The notes under the pieces were generated by a model. That model saw only the letters and a program-made list of their open reading frames with translations. It had not been told where the DNA came from and did no database searches. The translations under genes and the position numbers were made by a program. A stretch of DNA of 64,000 bases. Source: Symsagittifera roscoffensis. Taxonomy: Eukaryota; Xenacoelomorpha; Acoela; Convolutidae. Shown here in pieces: positions 26,387 through 37,111 of the stretch (position 1 is the stretch's first letter; each line of letters opens with the position of its first letter). The stretch lies in contig NC_087062.1 of assembly GCF_963678635.1 (NCBI RefSeq), forward strand, positions 26,682,833 to 26,746,832. The letters run 5' to 3'.

Positions 26387-27064
26387 AAAGCTCTGATTCA
26401 AAGTTTAGGCCCGGAAGCATTTCGGAACAAAGAGCTACGGTTTGTTCAAAGTCTTTCACTTCAACAGAGCTTGTAGCTAGGTAAGATGGAAAAAATTTAA
26501 TGAGATGCACTGCCTGTAGGGTTGCATCAGCAAAACCCACCTTCAAGTCTTATATTAGAAAAACAAGAAACGGCAAATACAGTTTTTGCCGATAAAAGGC
26601 CTCTGCTGACGGATGACCGTTTTTCTGTTTGTCGTCGTCTGAGATCCAGCTCAACTAGACCTAGCTCTTTTACATTTCATATGACACTGATGAAAGAAAC
26701 TGAACCAAAACTTTCTCGGCACTGAAGACTGCCCATAAAACTGAGGCACTTTTGTGTTTTGAGATATGGTACTTGCAAGGCAACACTGGAGGTCCTTGCT
26801 TCTCCAAGAACATAGTTCAGAGTGTGCATGGACACCAAAAATTCTGTGTGAGTTAAAGATGACAGAAAATTTAATCCGAAGCAGGATGGTCACCTGTCCA
26901 ATGACTGATCTCGTCTATTGTCTGAGTAATCTCTAGACCCACCGAGTGTAATTAAGCTTCAGTATAACTGTCTTCTCACTGTTTGGGAACAGCCTTCTGA
27001 ATCTGTTGTAGAAGCAGTTAGATCGTTTTGCTGAGCATCCCAGAAAAGTTTTGCTTCAGAGTGG

Positions 27065-27853
27065 TTTTCGCCATCAGACTGAAGCAATTGGCAGTGGGAA
27101 AAACTTTTTTCAGCCAGTGAACTTAGAGCGAAGCAGGCCGATTGTAAATGGGACAGAGAGGTTCTTCTGCTCTGTATGAAGGTCTCAGTTTGAGTAAGGT
27201 TCCGGGACAGGTTCCGGAGAGGGAGGTTTTTGCTTTCTTCTGGGCGAATGACCGCATTGTTTTTCCAGGTGTGATGGTCGTTTCGACATTTTGGTATCGA
27301 TATCATGAAGTTATAATGACAGTATGGAGTGTAGTAGGATTTTGAATGAAAAGTTTCTGCTTAAAATTGACGTTGTCTATACTGATTTTTGACTGGTGTT
27401 GTCATTTAACCCCTCAATTTAAGGTATGAAAGGCGTTCAACATTTGAGGCATCAAACTGAGATTTAAATTGTTCATTTTCAAAAAGCGTTTTTCAAGTTT
27501 CCGGCTTGACAGGTATCCGTCAAAAGGACATGTCTTATAATTGGATGCATGGCAACCTTTGATAGGGCACCGAAGGCGCTTATGAGAAAACTGGACTTTG
27601 TTCTTGCAAACTGTATAGAGTAAAATTGTAACCGCAGAGTAGTATTGTATCGTGTCCCGGATCCTAAGGGGGGGTCCTTCCTAAGGGGGGGGTCCTCACG
27701 TAAAGCAAAATCCTAGGAAAGGGGTCCTTAATTTTTTGGAGGACCCCTATCCTAGGATTTTGTAAATGATCGCAAGTTCCCACCCCTAAAGTAAAAGACC
27801 CCCTCCTTAGGATCTTGTTAAGCTGAGCTCAACAACCGGGACGCGATACAATA
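27065..27853. repeat. Left arm of the Polinton inverted repeat
   Basis: Reverse-complementary to 45716-46507 with very few differences. The outer ~575 bases are the diverged right half of array copy 5 (homologous to 12130-12710 of copy 1); the inner ~210 bases are a foldback element. The two arms share variants not present in array copies 1-4, so they are more closely related to each other than to the main array. The break at 27065 is where the right arm diverges; on the left the array simply continues. Confidence 0.9.
27643..27853. repeat. ~210-bp foldback (MITE-like) element, left copy
   Basis: Begins TATTGTATCGTGTCCCGG and ends with the near-complement CCGGGACGCGATACAATA. The interior is also largely self-complementary, with CCTAAGGGGGG-type and CCTAGGA-type motifs repeated in inverse order, so the strand can fold into one long hairpin. 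It sits exactly where similarity to the tandem unit ends. Confidence 0.8.
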
Positions 27854-28230
27854 ATTCCTTCTAATTCCTTTGAAAGCGGTCCCTTTTCCCGCGATAATTA
27901 AAATTAATCGTCCTAATTCCTGAACTTTTCTTTTTTCGTCCTAGTTTCATGTGGATATCATTTCCTGGCTTTCTTTCTTTTCGTCAAAGATTTGTCATGC
28001 TATTAAAGTTTATTATTCAAAACAAGCCTAAGGATTTCACACATTTGTTTGAATTAACACTTGGTTTGTGTCTACTAGTTTATTTGCCTGAAGCTATTTA
28101 TGTTAAAACAGTGATTGAGCTCAATACGAGTATTTTATTAGTTGTAAATTGGTAAAAACCAAAACATATACAAGTCGAAGTATAAAAAGGACGAAGAGTA
28201 AAAATCATCTGAAAATATATGTTTCAGACT
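27854..28230. other. Polinton left subterminal non-coding region
   Basis: No gene. It contains repeated TCCTAATTCC-like motifs (about 27861, 27911 and 27938) that resemble sequence around 10320-10360 of the array unit. It includes the downstream flank of polB. Confidence 0.5.
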
Positions 28231-31200
28231 TTAATGTTTATTGTTTTGGTTTTCTTTGCGGTGTTTTTTAGATGGTCGTTCTTCTGAAGCTTCAGATAAA
28301 ATAAATGGGTTTTTTATAGGGGGACGTTCACGGACTCGGCTACTAGAAGCTTCTTCTTCTTCTTGCAGCTCTGCTTCTGAGTAGGGCCGCTGTAAAAATC
28401 CCCAATCCGGGAGTGTAAAATCGGGAGAACTGTTATCAGTTTCATTGTATGAGTTGGCCCACTCGGTGTCCATGTAAATGTCTTCTAGAAAAGCATTTTC
28501 TTCAGCGGCTTTATGGCCAAAGGGCACTGTCGAAATTCCGTCGAAAAGTAGAAAACGTTTTGAGTCGAATGGTGATAATGCAAGTTTGTTTTGTTTCACT
28601 GTCATATTGGTGTGACCTTTCGAAACTATATTATAGTTGTATACTCTCATTGTTTTTCCAGTGAATAATGTGTCCCTGAAGGTTTGGTGGACCAGTTCTC
28701 TCTGTGCACTCCGTTTAATTCCTTTGGCACTCAATTTTTGAGTGCCTTCTAAACAATAGCAAAATTATTATTCTTTTCTACAACGTTGGGGATAGCTTCA
28801 TTTCACTTCGGCAACTCAATTTATACCGAACAAAATTTGATTCATTTTACCAAAAAAGAGCAGAAGACTCTAAATTATGATTAAAAAAGAGGAAACAAGA
28901 GGGAATATGTTGTCAGATAAATCAACGTTTAGGCAACATTGTATAATGTTGCCTAAATCAGCTAAATGCCCATAGTTTAATGCAACAAATTAAGGGGTGT
29001 AGGTAGGTTGGTGGTGGTATTTTTGTTCTGTAAAAGGTAGGAATGGGGGGTGGAAGGGTGGCTTAAATTTTATTTACCATTAAGGACGACCGAATATAGT
29101 TTCGGTTTTAGGGCGATGAATTCTCTGATCGGCTTCCCACCAGTCTCGTCTTTGAACTTCAGCACAACTTTCTTGTTGGTATCCTCGAACAAGAAATGGT
29201 CCTTATCGTAATTTGAAAAGTCGAAATCAGCTTTTATTTTCTCCAAGTCTCGGTAAACGTCATCAGTTTTTATGGCGTAAATAAAACTATCCGTGTCGGA
29301 GTAAAGGAGTTCCAAGTTTAGATTTGGTTTCATTTTTTGATAGTGAAACTGAAACATGAAACGCTTGGCGAGGTCTAGGATGGTCGCACCAACTATCATA
29401 GGTTTATCCCACAATATTTTTGTTACTGAAAAGCTAATTGTGGCTAATTGATCGTCAATGATTTGAAAGCTTTTCATTGTGCTCAGAGCTGTTTTTTGTA
29501 AAAGTTCTCTCTCATTCCTTACAATCTCCAGCTTCTTTCTTCCTAACTTAGACTCCATTGTCTTACCGAAAGCTGAATTAACAATTAGCTTGTAGAAGTT
29601 CTCCTGGAATTTATTTACCGCGGCTTTTCGTAGGCGGGTGTTGAGGTCGACAAAGGGTGCCATCCAGTGACTTTGGCGGAACTGAAGAACTTTTCCGAGG
29701 TGAGTTATTTTCATTCCTAGCTCATGGTACAATTTTAGGGTAAGGTAGTGCAAAACATAACCTTCTTTAGGATGCAAGGTCTGTAGAAGCTTTGGCACTT
29801 TTGGCAGTGTGGTGATTCCCAATTTTCCCAACATGTCGACTTGCTCGTTGCTCATTGCACCGATGTCCACTACTTCACGAGAGGGGGCAAGGGGGTAATC
29901 AGCAAAGAAGTCGTGAAGCTCTTCGGGTATGGTTAAATTGACTTCAACTATATAACCCCATTCTGATGTTTCGCTGGTGAGCAGTATGTCTGCCAGACTT
30001 TTTTCAACTATTGAAAAATCGTTTAAGGGCAAAGGGCAGTGTTTCATTATCCCCCCGTACAAATTGTTTGCATCAATATTGAGGATGTAGCTTGATGGTT
30101 CTGAGGGCGAAAAATCGTCGAGGTATTTATTGTTTGCTTTGTAAAATCGGCGCGCGTAAATCGACGACATGCCTCCTCGTATCATTCGCTGCACAAGGTC
30201 TAGATGTTCACGGTCCGTTAAGAGTTTCAGTTCGGGCTTACAAACTTTTAGAAAGGCGTCCCCGGAAAGGTTACTTGCCGTGAAGTAACAGGCGCAATCC
30301 AGCCCGTATGTTTGATAGCAAACTTCACGAAAAGCTTCGAAAACGGAAGCAAGCAATAGCACATCTGTAGTCAAGTACAAGTCGTGGTAATCACCAAGTG
30401 AGCCACACTTCAGTTCGGTGAAAACTTTAAGGGCATGATTGTACTCGCTTCTTGAAACACTCACATCCCCTCCTGTTAGACTATTTTTCCACATTGCTCG
30501 TGGGGGAAGGCGAGTTTCTCGGAATTTTTCGAATGAGTTGAAGTATGAGTAGGGGTAATGCCCTTTCTGTTTCAACAGACTGACTTTTTCACGTGAGTGG
30601 CCGAGTTTTTCAAAATAGTTCTCCAGCAGAAAAAACTTTTCGTTGGGCAAATTATCGACAAGTTTTGCCAACGATGCCAGCATGAACCTATACGAATCGA
30701 TGAATCTCAGATTTTCGTAGAGTTTTTTGATTTTTCCGTTTTTGTCCGTGTACGTTTTTATGTAGACTGAGATTGTCAAGGATATATATTTTTCTTCAGA
30801 TGCGGGTATTACGGAAAAAGTGTTTTCCGAATCGCTTTTTGCCAGCGCTTTGATTATAAAGTGTAAATCATAATTTGACAAATTATGAGCTACCACTGGA
30901 ATGTAATTTGTTGTTTTTCTATTAACGTTACACTCATTGTGTGCCCAACCCAGAAACTTGTTGGTGTAATGGCAATGATCAAGTACCACTTGATCATTGT
31001 CGGAAAAATCGTTCTCGCATATCCAACAAATTGTAGCATCTTCCCGTTCCTGGTCTGTTATACCAGTGAAAGTGTAATATTTCCTTTTTTCTACGTAAAT
31101 TTGTCTCGCTAACGATTCAAGGGAGCTAATTAGCTCTTCCATCACATTCGGTCCTCTTTTAAGCTCAAACTTTAACAGGTCTTTTTTCCCAAATTCGATT

Positions 31201-32811
31201 ACTGCTAACGCGTAGCCGCACGGTTGATGGATTTCAATTGTTTGCGTGCTAGATTTTCGCGGATCAGGTTGCGGTCCGTATACTGGTAAGAGCAGTGACT
31301 CCAAATCAAAGTAGATTACTCTGGGTACGTACCAACGAGCTGTTAAGTTTTTGAACTTGTGGTCATCTTTTCCCGGCTTGGGCATTGTTATGACGACATC
31401 TTCGTCTTGGTAGCACAGTTCTTGATGTCTTCTCAAAGTTTCGAATGAAGCGCATGTGTGGAAACATTTGCGACAAATCTCAGATTGAAATCGGTGCACT
31501 TTGTGCCGCACGTACTCGACCAGTTTCTGGAGATCACTTATCAACACATAGTGATATTTTGATCCATCTGTCAGCAGCAACAAGTCCACAATCAGGCTAG
31601 TAGTGAATCTGCTCGATACTCTTATGGGCAACAATTCGCCATCGTTGTACCTGAACAGAAAAATAATTTTTATACCTAGGTTTGAAATGAAATAAAAAGG
31701 GTGTTTGAATAGGTGAAGAACATTATTGAAGGAATTTTAAAATTTTTAGAAGGAAATTAGAATTTGCTTACCGGAAGACGTTGATTTGACAATTGTTCAA
31801 CTTTTCAAATCTGTCCATATCCATCAGACCCATTGGCATTTCGTATTCCCCATTGATTTTCACAATTCCTTCTTTGTCGAGATTGTAGGTTGAGACTTTG
31901 TTTTTCTCCAGCCACCGTCTAGATGTGGGGTAGAGGGCCGGCTCATTCACATTGTGATATGCGGCAACAAAGGAGTAGAGAAAGCAACGGTCATCATCTT
32001 TAGTGTTGATATTTGTGAGCAGAGTAGATGCTGCGCTGAGTGCATCAGGTAGCTCGAGGTAGGATCCTGCTCTTATTGGTGAGAAGGCCGCGAAACTGAT
32101 TTGCAATTTTTCAATTCTGTCAATAATCCATCCGCTACCATGAGAAGAGAACGAATTGACTTGGTTGACCATATGTTCAATCAGTTCCAAGAATTGAACC
32201 CCAGCTATTCCCTCGAAGTACACTGTCAATGTCTTAGTGTTCAGAAACAGCATGGTCCTTTCGAAGTTTCCACTGTCCCCGTCTTGCACAGTGGGAATTT
32301 TGATCATTCCCACTTCCACATGGAATTGCACCTTGTTCGGACCCTCTTTGACCCTTTCCAGTATAAGAGCATCTATTTCCTCCTTGTTTTGCATCATGAC
32401 TTGAAGCAAATCCATTTCTTTTTCACCAACTTTGAGATCGTATCGACGCAATTGGCCTCTGAACGCGCTTTCCGTTGGGGCAGCGGAAGACGTCGTCTCA
32501 ATGCCGTCCCAAACAGGCAATGCGTGCTTCTTCAGCAAGTGTTGTCCATAGCTTTCCGCGGTGAGAAATATTGTATGGCAATAGATACAATGACTATTCG
32601 AAGTCATGTCATGTACCAGCTCGACGTGCTCTCGGGCTTCCGACAAACTCTCGAATGACTCTAGACACTCATCGCAAACAGTTTGAGGAGGAGGGGGAGG
32701 AAGGATCTTGTGAACTTTTTGCTCATGTCTTCTCAAGTTCCTTTTAGAGCTCAGTATTTTTCCGCACTGCTGGCAAGGAACAGGTGTCGCGATAGAAGTA
32801 GAGTTCGGCAT
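28231..32811 (-). CDS. polB: Polinton protein-primed-type DNA polymerase B, three exons
   Basis: This is the replicative family-B polymerase of the element. I propose exons 32811-31772, 31650-29078 and 28748-28231. Both introns (31651-31771 and 28749-29077) have GT-AG borders, and the exon total (4131 nt, 1376 residues) is divisible by three and keeps frame. Exon 1 encodes three C2H2 zinc fingers, then a domain usual at the N-terminus of Polinton polymerases. Exon 2 has a second Cys/His region, the exonuclease motif FDLES (near 31300), an HNH-like CWICEND...DHCHY insert (near 30960-31040), the ExoIII-type TTDVLLLASVFEAFR, polymerase motif A DANNLYG (near 30070), motif B NSAFGKT (near 29570) and motif C YSDTDS (near 29293). 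Exon 3 carries the conserved LSPFDSKR...GH ending and an acidic, basic-tailed C-terminus. All catalytic residues are visible. The splice structure is inferred from sequence only. Confidence 0.9.
28749..29077 (-). other. polB intron 2
   Basis: 329-base minus-strand intron with a GTAAAT donor at 29077 and an acceptor ending TTTAG at 28749. Reading through the donor reaches a stop within two codons. Splicing instead connects the polymerase thumb to the conserved C-terminal motif. Confidence 0.75.
31651..31771 (-). other. polB intron 1
   Basis: 121-base minus-strand intron with a GTAAGC donor at 31771 and a pyrimidine-rich acceptor ending TTCAG at 31651. It joins the zinc-finger exon to the exonuclease exon in frame. 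Confidence 0.8.
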
Positions 32812-33513
32812 TGTTTGTTGAAGTTACTGAAGTAATTCAGGAAAATTTCAAGAAAATTTAGGAGAATTTCAAGTAGAACTGGTTATGGAAAAGCAAAAGC
32901 GAGAAGTGACTAGCACCAAAAAACTTTGCGGGTAAGGGCAAGTAGAAGCCATTAACGAGAGTTATACTTCGCCGTCTTGGCAATAAGTCTTTTCCTTTCC
33001 AAAAACAGGGTTTATTCTAGCTTTAAGCTCTATATGTCTCATCACTCTGCTCAAGTGGAGGGGTTTTGTATACTAAAAACTGATTCATTTACAGCCTCAA
33101 ACTTTTGCTGTTAATTTTAAGGGTTAGCGGTAAAATTTTGGCTTTTTTTAGGCGACTGGTTTAGACTTTCAATTAACATTTCAGCACTAAATTACAAAAT
33201 TTAATGCTTAGAATGATTCAGATAGAGCCTAAAACTTTTTCTGACTAATTTTAACCGTGAAACAGTAATTTCCTAATGATTTCAAGCCCACTTCTTGGTT
33301 TGCGTAAATAGGTATAATAAAAAGTAGATTTATGAGATAAAAGTATTCAGAAAGTAAAGCCCTCAACTAACTAATTAAGTTGAAAAAATAGTAAACTTAA
33401 AAAATGAAAATTTTGCAAATTTGACACCTTGATAGTTACCGATGCATGATAAGCATAGATTGTCATTTGAATGTGTAAAAGATATCGGAATCAAAGTTTC
33501 CTTCATGTCATTC

Positions 33514-33633
33514 GGTGTCCCGTGAAACATTTCATATCATGTCCTTCGAAATATTAAGGCATGGCCGTTTGGTTTAAGGGGCAATAGCTAACCCGGCGTT
33601 GCTCGTCGCTACGCTCCTCGGGAACGCCTCCCG
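33514..33633. repeat. Left inverted arm of the nested segment
   Basis: Complementary to 37112-37229 at roughly 85-95% by eye, weakest at the outer edge. It contains a GC-rich core (CGTTGCTCGTCGCTACGCTC) unlike the AT-rich surroundings. Confidence 0.85.
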
Positions 33634-34752
33634 TTCTGTAATTTCAAGTGAAATTTTTTTTTTTTCAAAATAAAGGAAAACCTCAAACTTTTTATGTTGT
33701 GAAAAAAGGAAAAGTAATGTTTAAAAAAGTGTCTTTTAAATCTATCAACAAAAAAACCAGTAAGTTTTGTGGGACCTCAAGCACAGTTCTACTGGTCAAG
33801 TTCGAATTTAAAAAACATAATTTTTTAACTTCTTTTTTCCTTCATTTTTAGCTTGAATTATTCGTTCGTTTTAAATTCAAGTGAATGTGGTTTGAAATTT
33901 TTAGGAGCTATCTGATACGTAATTAGGACAAGCGTAGAAATTCAAAAAAAAAAAACAATTATAGCCCAATCAATGAGAGTAGACGCCTGAAAAGTTGTGA
34001 TTTTTTGAGAAAATCTGATTTTTGTGAAAATATTGAAAAAAAAAATTGGGAAAAAATTTTTTTTCTCTCCAAATCCATTGAAACTACCCTCAATCAATTT
34101 GCCATGAATTTCTGAGCAGGGTTAAGGGTCATGTTCATTTTTCGAAAAAAAAAACATAATTTTTTTTTTTTTCACATTTTTACCAAAAAATTGTCCGTTT
34201 TTCACCCAAAACATGTATATGAATGTAATATAATGCAGATTTATGGCTTAAAACACTCTCTGTTACTTTGCGTAAGACCTGGCTAACCCCACCGGGCACA
34301 AAGTATGATGAGAGAGAGAGGACAGAGAGTGTTTGATAAAAAAGCCAAATAAATATGGTTGGACTACCAACAAGAAAATGTTGGACCCTTCCATATTTAT
34401 CTTTCTTTTGAAAAGAAAGCAATATCCCGAAAAGGATATTCCAAATGGGGTTCACTAGTGAGCAAGAGTATTTATCTCTCTCTCTCTCTCTCTCTCTCAT
34501 TCTTTCTCAAACAACAATTTTAGCGTAAAATTATTCTCGATTTCTGATTTTTTTCTAGTTTTTCTCTAAGATTTTGCTGAAAACTTTACGGGGCAAACTT
34601 TAATTGATCTATTAAGCAAAATAAAAACTGAGACAAAAAATATACACACAGTAATGTTAAAACAGCTTAGAAGTCAAATCAAACAAAAATGAAAATATAA
34701 AACCTTGGAATAATATTTGAAACAAAAGAAGGAAAGTTTTTTGTTTAAGTTA
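33634..34752. other. Non-coding AT-rich stretch with homopolymers and a TC microsatellite
   Basis: No gene supported. It contains many A and T runs (for example about 33655, 34035-34070 and 34145-34170) and a (TC)n microsatellite of about 25 bases at 34475-34499. Possible promoter or 3' flank of the ORF at 34753. Confidence 0.6.
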
Positions 34753-35397
34753 TTAGAAACCTCGAAACTGTAGTTTTCTCTTTTTTGGCGCATAGCAAGC
34801 TGCATTTGGAGGAGTGCCTTGAATGAGATCTGGGGTGACTAGATCAATTGTCTCCGCACTAGATGAAACCCGAGCATCCGAATAGGAAGTTGATTGTTCT
34901 GGAGTTGAAACTGGTCCCCTAACAAACGACTCGGGAGACATTGCTGTCGGAATATCCCAGTACGCTTCGCGCTCTGCATAGTCACGAATACATCCCTCCT
35001 GATTTTCATACAACGGCATTGACTCGCAGTCATACGCGAAGAGAATTTTTCTTGGAGACTGCTCGAGCGAGGTTGTGTCGTTTATCTCCGTCTTTTCTAA
35101 TGCCGGATAGCTCTCGTGAATAGTGCAACTCTCGTACATTCGTTTTCGATTCTGTCTAAGTAGATCGATGTGATCAAGGAGGTAGTTTGGTAGCATGATA
35201 TGACTTTTTGTAGTCCATTCCTCGTTTTGATTCTCGTCGTTTTTTCGGGGAGCCAAGTCATTGAACGGACTTGCTGTAGACGGAGAGACTCTCTCTTTCT
35301 GTTGATGGATGACTGCAATCGACTCTCTCGTGTATGTTTGGTAGATAATGGTTCTTTCTCGATCAGACACTGAGATTATTTGTAAAGGACTAGTCAT
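34753..35397 (-). CDS. Hypothetical 214-residue nuclear-type protein of the nested segment
   Basis: I do not recognise a family. The protein is hydrophilic, rich in Ser, Glu and Thr, and ends in a strongly basic PKKRKLQFRGF tail that looks like a classical nuclear localisation signal. It has no Cys-rich motif, no transmembrane segment and no catalytic signature that I can see. The ATG at 35397 is the first in frame. It is transcribed toward the left arm, divergently from the two plus-strand ORFs at 36024 and 36421, leaving about 630 bases between them that could act as a shared promoter. A regulatory or DNA-associated role is only a guess from the tail. Confidence 0.6.
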   Translation of the reverse strand: MTSPLQIISVSDRERTIIYQTYTRESIAVIHQQKERVSPSTASPFNDLAPRKNDENQNEEWTTKSHIMLPNYLLDHIDLLRQNRKRMYESCTIHESYPALEKTEINDTTSLEQSPRKILFAYDCESMPLYENQEGCIRDYAEREAYWDIPTAMSPESFVRGPVSTPEQSTSYSDARVSSSAETIDLVTPDLIQGTPPNAACYAPKKRKLQFRGF

Positions 35398-36023
35398 GAC
35401 TTGAAGAGGTTTAAAGTTTTGTTAAAATGAAATGACTGAACTACCGAAATGAAATTGAGAGAATGAAAAGTATGAAAAGTTTATTAATGAAAATGAGATC
35501 AGGAAAGGGGTGGCATAGTTCAATTAGGTCAAAGCTAATAACTTTTTAGGCGAGGCTATCAAATTTTATTCATTCTTTTAAGCATGACGCCTGAGGTCAT
35601 GTTAGGAATGAATGTGAAAACCCGATTTTTTAGATTTATGTGACAGCTTTATTATAGTGGCTACGGGCGAAAGCACTCAAAATCAAGTTTTCATGATAGT
35701 TTGCCAGACATTCATTGTTATGCTGTTAGAAATTCATTACCATGATTCATAACAGTCATTAAAATAACCGTCACAATAAATAACACTAGAAGATTTTTAG
35801 AGTATAGCCGGGGGAAAAAGTAACTAAATACCCATATAAAAAGAGGTTTATCGTTAAAGAAATTATATCCTTGGTGATTAAGTCTTATCAATATGGCTTA
35901 GGGCGCTCGTAAACTTTATCACCTAAATTTTTACTTTGGGAGCGCATGATCTGTCTCGTATACTGTGATCAGTCATTCTTCAACGTTCCACACTAAAAAC
36001 CAGTTGGTTGTTATTCATTTATA
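35398..36023. promoter_or_regulatory. Divergent intergenic region of the nested segment
   Basis: AT-rich non-coding DNA between divergently oriented ORFs; both promoters would lie here. TATA-like sequences are abundant because of composition, so I do not single one out. Confidence 0.35.
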
Positions 36024-36383
36024 ATGTACGCTTCTCTTGACACGGATGTAGACTATTTCGATGATTTTAGGGATATATCTTCGAATGATAAACGTTTAGT
36101 TAGAGTCGGTGCAAAAACATTCCCACAGACCGGTACTTACATAACTATCAAATTGTACAAAAAAGACGAAGAGGGAACTTTTAAGTATCGACAAGGAATA
36201 ACTTTGTCAACTGGTGAATTCGAGTCCTTGGCGGACAATTACACAAAAATTAAAAGGTTGACGAAAGCAAAAAACTGCGACGTGACTGAAAAACTTAGAA
36301 AAAAGCGAAACAAATCTAAAAAATCTTCATGCTCTGAAAAGGAATGCGAAAGTGAAAACGATGATAACTGTCGGGTTGTGTAA
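36024..36383 (+). CDS. PC4-like single-stranded-DNA-binding protein
   Basis: 119 residues. Residues about 22-75 follow the pattern of the PC4/Sub1 domain: a VRVGAKTF strand, then YITIKLYKKDEEGTFKYR with the typical beta-strand, charged turn and Gly, then the QGITLSTGEFESL helix start that in PC4 reads as glycine-isoleucine-serine/threonine-leucine before an aromatic or acidic residue. A lysine-rich and then acidic, serine-rich tail follows. PC4 proteins bind single-stranded or melted DNA as dimers and act in transcription or replication. In a protein-primed DNA element this could serve as a replication SSB or late-gene activator; that role is inference. It is on the plus strand, opposite to the Polinton core genes, and is followed 37 bases later by another plus-strand ORF, which suggests co-transcription. 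Confidence 0.7.
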   Translation: MYASLDTDVDYFDDFRDISSNDKRLVRVGAKTFPQTGTYITIKLYKKDEEGTFKYRQGITLSTGEFESLADNYTKIKRLTKAKNCDVTEKLRKKRNKSKKSSCSEKECESENDDNCRVV

Positions 36384-36420
36384 CATTATCAACTCGTTAT
36401 TCGATTGAAACTTCAAAGCA

Positions 36421-37047
36421 ATGGTTGAAGCAATGTATGAGCAATCCCCTGATTATTTCAAACAATTCCGTAAAAATTACAAATTTTTCATCCTGAATCA
36501 TGAACCCAACTTTTCAGGCTTCGCTTCAAAAGCAAATTTTGCAGTATCCTCCCATTCGAATAAATTAGATTTTTGCAACCATTCGATTGACAACGAAAAA
36601 CATTATCATGTGCTGGTCGAATTTACGAAAGAGTCTACCGATTTACTTAACAACATGACTTCAAAAGCCTTCGTTGTTCCTTGTCTTCTCTCTACATTCA
36701 AATATTTAATTTTGGGTTGCTCCAACTATGAATTGTCTGGCCCTCTGATGGAAAAACTGAAAATAGCTGTGAATTATAACTCTATCAACAACTTAGATGT
36801 TAGTGGTGTTCCAGTTCGCAGACGATTGCCTCAAGTTTGCTTCGGCTCGCAGACTAAATCTGTTCAAACTCAAACTGACCTGATTACTAACGTAACAATT
36901 GAACGCTTTACTAATATTTTGAATGGTGAAAACGCTGCTGAGTTTTCTAAAATAATTGACATAATTTTAAGTGGGTATGGTTGTATGGAAATTGATTCAA
37001 ACACTTTGTTTGTGAAATTTATCATGGAGAAGAAATTCAAGTTTTAA
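36421..37047 (+). CDS. Hypothetical 208-residue protein with weak HUH-Rep-like motifs
   Basis: No confident family. Near the N-terminus is FFILNHEP (residues 22-29), resembling Rep motif 1. About 40 residues later comes KHYHVLVEF, an His-hydrophobic-His pattern resembling motif 2 of HUH endonucleases. A clear motif-3 tyrosine with the expected lysine is not evident, and no helicase domain follows. It could therefore be a degenerate or independent fold, or the resemblance could be chance. The C-terminal half has a QTKSVQTQTDL stretch reminiscent of LC8 dynein-binding motifs. It starts 38 bases after the PC4-like gene on the same strand and ends 64 bases before the right inverted arm, so it belongs to the nested segment. 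Confidence 0.55.
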   Translation: MVEAMYEQSPDYFKQFRKNYKFFILNHEPNFSGFASKANFAVSSHSNKLDFCNHSIDNEKHYHVLVEFTKESTDLLNNMTSKAFVVPCLLSTFKYLILGCSNYELSGPLMEKLKIAVNYNSINNLDVSGVPVRRRLPQVCFGSQTKSVQTQTDLITNVTIERFTNILNGENAAEFSKIIDIILSGYGCMEIDSNTLFVKFIMEKKFKF

Positions 37048-37111
37048 ATATTGGTTTTCTTTCGCTCTTGTATACCAAAAAAAAAAAAAAAAAAATTGTT
37101 ACTACACAAGC

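Larger units (their letters stand above)
9235..27639. repeat. Five-copy head-to-tail array of a ~3.7-kb unit
   Basis: The unit recurs with starts near 9235, 12956, 16685, 20403 and 24141 (spacing about 3710-3740 bases). Landmarks that recur in order include a CAGGGGCGG hAT-like terminus, a hairpin-forming GAGTGTTTGG / CCAAACACTC pair just after it, an antisense hAT transposase fragment and several conserved short ORFs of no evident function. Copies 1-4 are almost identical. Copy 3 lacks about 30 bases at its left junction. Copy 5 is clearly more diverged in its right half, and its similarity stops at 27639 where a foldback element begins. Copy 1 differs from the rest near its first 100 bases. 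The near-identity implies recent unequal exchange or amplification. No intact coding gene is supported in the unit. Confidence 0.95.

Noticed and set aside
9235-27639. Regular repeats considered as a CRISPR-like or satellite array
   Set aside because: The unit is about 3.7 kb with hAT remnants, far from the short repeat and spacer pattern of CRISPR, and the host is eukaryotic. It is a tandem duplication of a transposon-bearing segment.
32101-32658. 185-codon plus-strand ORF opposite polB exon 1
   Set aside because: It lies antisense to a well-supported coding exon and has no domain; it is a shadow frame.
36421-37047. Full Rep initiator with HUH nuclease and helicase
   Set aside because: Only two motif-like stretches are visible. 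There is no clear catalytic tyrosine motif and no helicase P-loop, so only a weak resemblance is reported.
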